Below, piece after piece: positions 17,797 through 24,290 of a stretch of DNA of 64,000 bases. The stretch is taken from NCBI RefSeq assembly GCF_030144325.1, contig NZ_CP126307.1, positions 3,872,001-3,936,000 on the forward strand, given 5' to 3'. Made by a program: the position numbers and the translations under genes. The notes beneath the pieces were generated by a model that had not been told where the DNA came from, did no database searches, and worked only from the letters and a program-made list of their open reading frames with translations. The stretch's first letter is position 1, and each line of letters opens with the position of its first letter. This stretch comes from Bosea vestrisii. Lineage in GTDB: Bacteria > Pseudomonadota > Alphaproteobacteria > Rhizobiales > Beijerinckiaceae.

Positions 17797-18852
17797 ATGT
17801 CCGCGCTCGCCATCCGGCACCTCGCTTTCCTGACACCGGGAAACTATGACGATGCCGATCCGCGCGCCGGCCTCGAAGAAACGCTCTCGCTCTTCGAATA
17901 TGGCGAGGCGCTCGGCTTCGACAGCGCCTGGGTGCGCCAGCGCCATCTCGAGCCGGGCGTCTCCTCCGCTGCGACTTTCCTCGCGGCGGCGAGCCAGCGC
18001 ACCAGCCGGATCGGGCTCGGCACTGCCGTCATCCAGATCGGCTATGAGAACCCGTTCCGGCTGGCAGAGGACCTGTCGCTCGTTGACGTGCTCTCCGGCG
18101 GGCGGCTCAATGTCGGCCTGAGCGCCGGGCCACCGCCCTTCGGCAAGCTCCTGGGCGAGCGCTTCTTCGATACGGATCCGGCCACTTACGATTTCTCGCA
18201 TGCCCGCGTCGCCCGGCTCGCCGCCAATCTCGACGGCGACTGGCTCGGTGAAGCCGACAGCCGCATCACCTCCGCTGCCGGCGAGCATCGCCCACGCCTG
18301 CGTCCGCATGCACCGGGCTTGCGCCAACGTCTATGGTACGGCGGAGGCTCGCTGCGCTCGGCGCGCTGGGCTGCCGAGAACGGCTTCCACCTCCTCGTCG
18401 GCAATATCAACACCGGCGAGGAGACCGACGAGTTCTTCGTGGCGCAGCGCCGCCACATCGAGAGCTTCCGCAGCCATTGGCGCGGCGAAAGCGAGCCCAG
18501 GGTCGCGGTCGGCCGGGTGATCGTGCCGCTCGACAGCGCCGATGGCGCCATGCGCCGGCGCTATCGCGACTACGCTGCCAGTCGTCATGCGCGCACGCTG
18601 CAGCCGCAAGGCGAGCGCCGCACCTTGTTCGCCCCCGACATCGTCGGCACGGCGGCCGAGATCATCGAGCGCCTCGCTGCCGATCCCGTCCTGCCGCTGG
18701 TCGACACCTTGCGGCTGGAACTGCCCTACAATTTCTCCGGTGAGGACTACCGCCAGATCCTGTCGGACACGACCCAGCTCATCGCGCCCTTGCTCGGCCA
18801 GGCGGCCGAGCCGTCCGCGGCTTTCCGGGCCGCCGCCACGGTCGCGGGCTGA
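17797..18852 (+). CDS. LLM-class flavin-dependent oxidoreductase (third monooxygenase of the cluster)
   Basis: A 351 aa luciferase-superfamily protein. Features are LFEYGEALGFDSAWVRQRHL (barrel strand 2 region), IGLGTAVIQIGYENPFRLAE, VDVLSGGRLNVGLSAGPPPF and RQRLWYGGGSLRSARWAAEN. It starts 8 nt after the second binding protein and is the last gene on this strand before the convergent pca operon. It is distinct from the other two monooxygenases, so it may act on a second substrate or a later step. It would use FMNH2 from the same reductase. Confidence 0.87.
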   Translation: MSALAIRHLAFLTPGNYDDADPRAGLEETLSLFEYGEALGFDSAWVRQRHLEPGVSSAATFLAAASQRTSRIGLGTAVIQIGYENPFRLAEDLSLVDVLSGGRLNVGLSAGPPPFGKLLGERFFDTDPATYDFSHARVARLAANLDGDWLGEADSRITSAAGEHRPRLRPHAPGLRQRLWYGGGSLRSARWAAENGFHLLVGNINTGEETDEFFVAQRRHIESFRSHWRGESEPRVAVGRVIVPLDSADGAMRRRYRDYAASRHARTLQPQGERRTLFAPDIVGTAAEIIERLAADPVLPLVDTLRLELPYNFSGEDYRQILSDTTQLIAPLLGQAAEPSAAFRAAATVAG

Positions 18853-18872
18853 ACCACGCCCGAGCGCGCGGC

Positions 18873-19487
18873 TTAGATGTCGAAGAACACCGTCTCCTCG
18901 TCGCCCTGGAGCTGGATATCGAAGACATAGGTGTCGCCGCTGCGCTGCGCGATCAGCGTCGGCACGCGCACCTTGTGCTCGATGCGGGCCAGTACCGGGT
19001 CTTCGGCGTTGGCGGCTTCCTCGTCGCCGAAATACATGCGGGTGTGCAGGCCGATATTGATGCCGCGCGCAACGATCCAGACGGTGAGGTGCGGCGCCAT
19101 CAAGCGCCCGTCATTGAAGGGCACGCGGCCCGGCTTGATCGTCTCGAAGACGCATTCGCCGCTGACCATGTCGGTCGCGCGCCGGCCCCAGCCGGTGAAA
19201 TGCGGATCGGCGGCGCCGCGCCGCTCGGCCGGCGAGTTGTAAAGGCCGGCCGCATCGGCCTGCCAGATCTCGATCAGCGCGTCCTTGAGCGGCGTGCCGG
19301 CGCCGTCGATGACGCGCATCGTCACCGTGATGCGCTCGCCTTTGGTCTTGTCGCTGACCATGGCGGCGCCGAGATCATCAGGATAGACGCCGCCGATATC
19401 GGCGAAGTTCGGGGTCAGGCCGATATGGACGTAAGGGCCCGCGGTCTGCGACGGGCTTTCCTTCAGGCGGTCGAGCTTCTGGGCCAT
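18873..19487 (-). CDS. pcaG: Protocatechuate 3,4-dioxygenase alpha subunit
   Basis: A 204 aa alpha subunit of the intradiol ring-cleaving dioxygenase that converts protocatechuate to 3-carboxy-cis,cis-muconate. It reads KESPSQTAGPYVHIGLTPNF at the N-terminus, LIEIWQADAAGLYNSP in the middle and APHLTVWIVARGINIGLHTR near the end, matching PcaG. As expected for the alpha chain it lacks the full set of iron ligands. The ATG at 19487 shares one base with the pcaH stop (TGATG); the longer open frame upstream is the shadow of pcaH. It is the last gene of the pcaDCHG operon. Confidence 0.95.
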   Translation of the reverse strand: MAQKLDRLKESPSQTAGPYVHIGLTPNFADIGGVYPDDLGAAMVSDKTKGERITVTMRVIDGAGTPLKDALIEIWQADAAGLYNSPAERRGAADPHFTGWGRRATDMVSGECVFETIKPGRVPFNDGRLMAPHLTVWIVARGINIGLHTRMYFGDEEAANAEDPVLARIEHKVRVPTLIAQRSGDTYVFDIQLQGDEETVFFDI

Positions 19488-20242
19488 CAATTGCCCTCCG
19501 GCCGGTTCTCGAACATCGTCGAGCGGCGCCCGCGCAGTACGATGTCGAACTTGTAGGCGCGCATGTCCATCGGCAGCGTCGCCTGCATGTCGAGGGCGGC
19601 GGTGAGCTGCTCGATCGCCTGGGGATCGTTGATCGTCTTCACGATCGGGCATTTCCAGATCATCGGATCGCCCTCGAAATACATCTGCGTGATCAGCCGC
19701 TGGCCGAAGCCGTGGCCGAAGACCGAGAAATGGATATGGGCCGGCCGCCAGTCGTTCGGCCCGTTCGGCCAGGGATAGGGACCGGGCTGGATCGTGCGGA
19801 AGCAATACGAGCCGTCATCGCCGCTGATCGTGCGGCCGCAGCCGCCGAAATTCGGATCGAGCGGCGCGAGATAGCTTTCCTTCTTGTGGCGGTAGCGCCC
19901 GCCGGCATTGGCCTGCCAGACCTCGACCAGCACGCCGGGCACGCCGACGCCGCGCTCGTCCAGCACCCTTCCATAGACCATGATGCGCGGGCCGATGGCG
20001 CTCTCACCGGGTTTGGCGAAGTTGACGATCATGTCGTCGTCGAGCTCGCCCAGCATGTCGTGCCCGAAGACCGGACCGGTGATCTCTGAGATCGTGCTGT
20101 TGAGCGAGAGCAGCGCCCGGCGCGGCGAGCGCAGCACCGAGGTCTTGTAGCCCGGCGTGAAGGCCGGCGGATGCCAGTCGCGGTCGCGCTGGAAGAAGGC
20201 GCCAGCCTCGGGCGGCCGGTTGGGAGCGACGATGTTGCTCAT
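19487..20242 (-). CDS. pcaH: Protocatechuate 3,4-dioxygenase beta subunit
   Basis: A 251 aa catalytic beta subunit. The four non-haem Fe(III) ligands are visible with the family spacing: Tyr117 (GGRYRHKKE), Tyr156 (PGPYPWPN), His169 and His171 (RPAHIHFSV). These are spaced 39, 13 and 2 residues apart, as in the Pseudomonas enzyme (Tyr408, Tyr447, His460, His462). It forms the heteromeric enzyme with PcaG. The start overlaps the pcaC stop by 4 nt. Confidence 0.96.
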   Translation of the reverse strand: MSNIVAPNRPPEAGAFFQRDRDWHPPAFTPGYKTSVLRSPRRALLSLNSTISEITGPVFGHDMLGELDDDMIVNFAKPGESAIGPRIMVYGRVLDERGVGVPGVLVEVWQANAGGRYRHKKESYLAPLDPNFGGCGRTISGDDGSYCFRTIQPGPYPWPNGPNDWRPAHIHFSVFGHGFGQRLITQMYFEGDPMIWKCPIVKTINDPQAIEQLTAALDMQATLPMDMRAYKFDIVLRGRRSTMFENRPEGN

Positions 20243-20634
20243 GATCTGGCTGCATCCATCTCGTCGAAGGTCTTCTTGGCGATCTTGATCGCGTGATTGG
20301 CCGCCGGCACGCCGGCATAGATCGCGACATGCAAGAGCGCCTCACGGATGTCCTCGCGCGTCGCTCCCGTATTGGCGGTGGCGCGCACATGCATCGCGAC
20401 CTCGTCATCCTGACCGAGCGCCGCCAGCAGCGCGATGGTGATCAGCGAGCGCTCGCGCTTGCTGAGTTCGGGCCGCGACCAGACATGACCCCAGGCCGCC
20501 TCGGTGATCAGCTCCTGAAATGGCAGGTCGAACTCGGTTTTGTTCGCTTCGGCGCGGTCGACATGGGCATCACCCAGAACTGAGCGCCGCGTCGCCATGC
20601 CCTGCTGGTAGCGAGGAGATTCCGGTTGCGTCAT
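20239..20634 (-). CDS. pcaC: 4-carboxymuconolactone decarboxylase
   Basis: A 131 aa enzyme of the carboxymuconolactone decarboxylase / AhpD-like fold that converts 4-carboxymuconolactone to 3-oxoadipate enol-lactone. It shows FQELITEAAWGHVWSRPELS, RSLITIALLAALGQDDEVAM and ATREDIREALLHVAIYAGVP, all characteristic. The length matches the stand-alone PcaC rather than the PcaCD fusion; pcaD is a separate gene immediately upstream, with only 2 nt between them. Confidence 0.95.
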   Translation of the reverse strand: MTQPESPRYQQGMATRRSVLGDAHVDRAEANKTEFDLPFQELITEAAWGHVWSRPELSKRERSLITIALLAALGQDDEVAMHVRATANTGATREDIREALLHVAIYAGVPAANHAIKIAKKTFDEMDAARS

Positions 20635-20636
20635 GC

Positions 20637-21428
20637 CTACACTCCGCGGTGGCTCGTCATGAAATCGGCGATGAGGGCCGACAGCGCGGCCGGCTGCTCG
20701 ACGCAGGGGATGTGTCCCGCGCCGGCGATGATCGCGAAGCGCGCGCCCGGAATGGCATCGGCGAGGCCTCGCACGAGATCAGGCGGTGTCGAGCCGTCCT
20801 GATCGCCGACGACCACCAGTGTCGGTACGTCGATCGCAGCCGCAGCAGCCGAGTAGTCAGCATCGCGGAGCGCTGCGCAGGCTGCCGCGTAGCCCGCGGG
20901 CAATTGCCGGGAGAGCATCGCCTTGTAGCCGGCGAGCTCAGCGCTGCGGCGCTGGTGGAAGTCCGGCGTGAACCATTTCTCCATCACGCCGTCGGCAAAG
21001 CCGGTGATCCCGGTCGACAGCGTCGCCGCGATACGATCGTTCCACGACTGCGCCGTGCCGATTTTCGCCGCCGTATCGCAGAGGATCAGCCTGTCGACGA
21101 GGTCGGGCCGCGCCTTGTAGAGTCCCTGTGCGATTAGTCCGCCGATCGAGAGCCCGCACAGCGTCGCGCGGGTAATGCCGAGATGGTCGAGCAGAGCTGC
21201 GAGGTCGGCTGCATAGGTCTCGATGCTGACCGGAGCGTCGCCGAGCTCGCTCAGGCCATGGCCGCGCTTGTCGTAGAATACAAAACCGAGCTGGCCGGCC
21301 AGCCTGTCAGCGACATCCTGCCAGATGCGGAAATCCGTCCCGAGCGAATTGATGAAGACCAGCACAGGCCGGCCCGGCGCGGGCTCATGGCGATAGTGCA
21401 GGCAAACGCCGTTGATACGCGCGAACAC
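20637..21428 (-). CDS. pcaD: 3-oxoadipate enol-lactonase
   Basis: An alpha/beta hydrolase, about 263 aa, that opens 3-oxoadipate enol-lactone to 3-oxoadipate. The nucleophile Ser94 lies in LCGLSIGGL, with RGHGLS upstream and the catalytic His in GAGHIPCVEQP. I chose the GTG start at 21428 (reading FARINGVCLHYRHEP) because a GGGAGG site lies about 10 nt upstream. The longer ATG reading from 21536 would run through the operator region and into pcaQ. It is the first gene of pcaDCHG. Confidence 0.93.
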   Translation of the reverse strand: MFARINGVCLHYRHEPAPGRPVLVFINSLGTDFRIWQDVADRLAGQLGFVFYDKRGHGLSELGDAPVSIETYAADLAALLDHLGITRATLCGLSIGGLIAQGLYKARPDLVDRLILCDTAAKIGTAQSWNDRIAATLSTGITGFADGVMEKWFTPDFHQRRSAELAGYKAMLSRQLPAGYAAACAALRDADYSAAAAAIDVPTLVVVGDQDGSTPPDLVRGLADAIPGARFAIIAGAGHIPCVEQPAALSALIADFMTSHRGV

Positions 21429-21504
21429 GATGCTGCCATCCTCCCGTTTCGCGAAAAATGACGCTTCAGTTTGGTTATGTAAAATGATATTTCTGGAGTA
21501 TGAA

Positions 21505-21520
21505 ATAACCATTAGGTTAT
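21505..21520. promoter_or_regulatory. PcaQ operator
   Basis: The sequence ATAACC-ATTA-GGTTAT lies in the 95-bp gap between divergent pcaD and pcaQ. It matches the ATAACC-N4-GGTTAA PcaQ-binding motif described in Sinorhizobium. A further GGTTAT half-site is at 21473-21478. It is positioned to activate pcaDCHG and to autoregulate pcaQ, whose start codon is 4 nt away. Confidence 0.85.
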
Positions 21521-21523
21521 GAT

Positions 21524-22438
21524 TTGAGCCTGCCAATCAAGCTCCGCCATCTCGAAGCCTTTGTCGAGGTCGCCCGGCAGAGGAGCGTCCAGAAGGCAGC
21601 GCATGCGCTCCATGTCAGCCAGCCTGCGGTCACCAAGACGATGCGCGAGCTGGAGGAGAGCCTCGGCGTCCCCGTCTACGAACGTGAAGGCCGGGGCATC
21701 CGGTTGACCAATCACGGCGAGGTCTTCCTGCGCCATGCCGGGGCGGCGCTCGTCTCGGTCAGGCAGGGTCTGGATTCCGTTTCGGACGGGCGCGCCGGCG
21801 AGCTCCAACCGATCCGCGTCGGCGCCCTGCCGACGGTGTCGTCGCTGATCATGCCGCGCGCGATCGAGCTCTTCCTGCAGGATCAGCCTGAGCGGCGGGT
21901 CCGGATCGTCACCGGCGAGAACGCCGCGATCCTCGAACAGCTTCGCCAGGGCGCGCTCGATCTCGTGGTCGGGCGGCTGGCGGCCACCGAGTTGATGGTC
22001 GGCCTGTCCTTCGAGCATCTCTACTCGGAGGCCGTCCGCTTTGTCGTGCGCCCTGGGCATCCATTGTCGCGGGCCTCGGGCTCGGTTCTGGAGCGGATCG
22101 TCGACCATCTCGTGCTGATGCCGCCTCCAGCCTCGATCATCCGGCCCTGTGTCGACCGGCTGTTGATCGCCAACGGCGTGCATGCCGTTCCCCGGCAGAT
22201 CGAAACCGTGTCGGATGCGTTCGCGCGCGCTTTCCTGCGGGCGAATGACGCGGTCTGGATCATCTCGGCCGGCGTCGTGGCCAACGACCTCGCCGATGGG
22301 ACACTGGTCGCCCTGCCGGTCGACACGGCGGAGACGCTGGGCCCGGTTGGCTTGACGATGCGGGCAGATGGCCCGATCCGACCCGGCACCGAACTTCTGG
22401 CGCGCGCGATCCGCGCTGCCTCGCGCCGGGGGCCGTGA
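21524..22438 (+). CDS. pcaQ: LysR-type regulator of the pca operon
   Basis: A 304 aa LysR activator. The winged HTH (LRHLEAFVEVARQRSVQKAA, then VSQPAVTKTMRELEESLGVP) is followed by an effector-binding domain with LPTVSSLIMPRAIELFLQDQ and PASIIRPCVDRLL, typical of PcaQ/GbpR-type proteins. In rhizobia PcaQ responds to carboxymuconolactone-type intermediates. The start is a TTG at 21524, because the ATG at 21519 is out of frame and hits a stop. Binding at 21505-21520 would probably repress its own synthesis. Confidence 0.93.
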   Translation: MSLPIKLRHLEAFVEVARQRSVQKAAHALHVSQPAVTKTMRELEESLGVPVYEREGRGIRLTNHGEVFLRHAGAALVSVRQGLDSVSDGRAGELQPIRVGALPTVSSLIMPRAIELFLQDQPERRVRIVTGENAAILEQLRQGALDLVVGRLAATELMVGLSFEHLYSEAVRFVVRPGHPLSRASGSVLERIVDHLVLMPPPASIIRPCVDRLLIANGVHAVPRQIETVSDAFARAFLRANDAVWIISAGVVANDLADGTLVALPVDTAETLGPVGLTMRADGPIRPGTELLARAIRAASRRGP

Positions 22439-22461
22439 AGCTTCGGAACTACGCGCCCGGA

Positions 22462-23739
22462 TCAGCGCAGCCGCTTGACCTCGTCCGCCGTGACGCTCGG
22501 TTGCTGGCCGCCCCAGTTCGCGCGCAGCCAGTTGGAGAGGTCGGCGACCTGCTGATCCGAGAGCTGGCCGGCGAAGCCCGGCATGGGCTGCATGCGTTCG
22601 AGCCCGGGGAAGCGCTGGGCCGGGATGCCGGCGAGGATGACCTTGTTGAGGTTGCGCGCATCGGCCAGCCGCAGCGAGGCATTGGTCGCCAGCGGCACCA
22701 CGACATGCGGGATGCCTTGCCCCTCGACGCCATGGCAGCTGGCGCAGACGCCGAGATAGCTGGCGCGAGCGGAGGTTGCGACCTCGGCGGAGACGGCCAC
22801 CGGCTGCGGTGGCGTTGGCGGCGTCACACTCTCCGGCAGCTTGTCGAGGTCGAAGAGATAGGCCGACATCGCTGCGAGGTCCTCGGCGGTGAAATACTGG
22901 GTCGAGAAGTGGACGACCTCGAACATCTGGTTGGTCATCGCGCCCTGTGCCGAGATGCCCGACTTCATGAAGCCCGCGAACACCAGCGGGTCGAAGCCCA
23001 TCCGCGTCAGCCCGGCCTTGGTGATATCAGGCGCGATCACGCCTTCGAGCTCCGAGCCCTGGAGATAGGCGCTCTGCTTCATGCCCATGGCGAGGTTTCG
23101 CGGCGTATGACACTCGCCGCAATGGGCGAGCGCGTCGGTCAGGTAGCGGCCGCGGTTCCAAAGCGCCGAGCGCCCGGCGACCTCGCTCTTGGTGTCGGAG
23201 GAGAGGTTGACCAGGTTCCAGAAGGTCAGCCCCTGCCGGATGTTGAGCGGGAACGGCATATGGTTGGCGCGGTTCGCCACCTTCATCGGCTCGCGGCTCA
23301 TCAGGAAGGCATAGACCGCATCGACATCCTCGGCCGTCAGCTTGCGATAGGAGGCATAGGGCATCGCCGGATAGAGATGGCCGTGCTTGCCGACGCCGTC
23401 GCGTACGGCGCGGTGAAACTCGGCCCGCGTCCAGGCGCCAATGCCGTATTCCTTGTCCGGCGAGATATTGGTCGAGAAGATCGTCCCGAGCGGTGTCTCG
23501 AACGGCAGACCGCCAGCCCAGGGCGCGCCGCCCTTGACGACATGGCAGGCATAGCAATCGGCCGCAACGGCGACATAGGCGCCGCGCTTGGCGAGGCCCT
23601 TCATCTGCTCGGCTGATAGCGGCTGCTCGATCTCCCTGGCGACGACGCTACGCTCGAACAGGCCAAGGAAGACGGCCCCCGCCGCGAGCGCACCGACGAC
23701 AGCGACCGCCAGAGCGGCCAGAAGCAGCTTCCTCGCCAT
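22462..23739 (-). CDS. Membrane-anchored three-haem cytochrome c
   Basis: A 425 aa periplasmic electron carrier tethered by an N-terminal helix (about residues 4-28). Three haem c sites are present: CYACH near residue 62, CGECH near 208 and CASCH near 335, each with downstream Met candidates. This is the cytochrome type found with periplasmic molybdenum hydroxylases and membrane dehydrogenases, passing electrons from the [2Fe-2S] subunit to the respiratory chain. It starts 5 nt after the small-subunit stop, at the end of the three-gene operon. Confidence 0.93.
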   Translation of the reverse strand: MARKLLLAALAVAVVGALAAGAVFLGLFERSVVAREIEQPLSAEQMKGLAKRGAYVAVAADCYACHVVKGGAPWAGGLPFETPLGTIFSTNISPDKEYGIGAWTRAEFHRAVRDGVGKHGHLYPAMPYASYRKLTAEDVDAVYAFLMSREPMKVANRANHMPFPLNIRQGLTFWNLVNLSSDTKSEVAGRSALWNRGRYLTDALAHCGECHTPRNLAMGMKQSAYLQGSELEGVIAPDITKAGLTRMGFDPLVFAGFMKSGISAQGAMTNQMFEVVHFSTQYFTAEDLAAMSAYLFDLDKLPESVTPPTPPQPVAVSAEVATSARASYLGVCASCHGVEGQGIPHVVVPLATNASLRLADARNLNKVILAGIPAQRFPGLERMQPMPGFAGQLSDQQVADLSNWLRANWGGQQPSVTADEVKRLR

Positions 23740-23744
23740 CAGCC

Positions 23745-24290
23745 TTACGCCTTCACCAAGCCGGGGGTCCTGAGGACGAGATCGCGCACCGCTTCAAAAT
23801 AGCGGACATAGCCGGTGCAGCGGCAGATATGGCGGTCGAGCGCCTCGCTGATCACCTGCTCCAGCGCCTCGCGCTTGACGGGATTGCGCCTGAGCTGGTC
23901 GAGCAACACCGTCGCGCCGGTGACGAAGCCGGGGGTGCAATAGCCGCACTGGAACGAGAAATGCTCGATGAAGGCCTGCTGGACCGGCGAGAGCTCGGTG
24001 ATCGCGCCATTGCCGTCGCGCTTGGCCTGCCCCTCGACCGTCCTGACCTTGCGGCCGGCGAACCAGTGCGCGCCGGTGATGCAGGTCCGCATCTCCTCGA
24101 GCGAGCCGTCCGCCTTCTCCAGCACCACGGTGCAGGCATGGCAGATGCCCTGGCCGCAGCCCATGCGCGAGCCGGTCAGGTTGAGGTACTCGTAGAGGAA
24201 GTCCTGCATCATCATCGTCTCGGGCACGTCGATCGGTCCGACGGCCTTGTCGTTGATGGTCAGGGAGAGCTTCTGGGTCGCGATCGTCAT
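23745..24290 (-). CDS. [2Fe-2S] small subunit of a xanthine-dehydrogenase-family molybdenum hydroxylase (IorA-like)
   Basis: A 181 aa iron-sulfur subunit with two [2Fe-2S] clusters. The plant-ferredoxin-type site is GSRMGCGQGICHACTVVLEK plus a later TCITG. The C-terminal site is FQCGYCTPGFVTGATVLLDQ plus HICRCTGY. No FAD subunit is encoded nearby, so electrons must leave via the cytochrome rather than NAD. The ATG overlaps the large-subunit stop by 4 nt. It resembles the small subunits of isoquinoline 1-oxidoreductase and the aldehyde oxidases that use cytochrome c. Confidence 0.93.
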   Translation of the reverse strand: MTIATQKLSLTINDKAVGPIDVPETMMMQDFLYEYLNLTGSRMGCGQGICHACTVVLEKADGSLEEMRTCITGAHWFAGRKVRTVEGQAKRDGNGAITELSPVQQAFIEHFSFQCGYCTPGFVTGATVLLDQLRRNPVKREALEQVISEALDRHICRCTGYVRYFEAVRDLVLRTPGLVKA

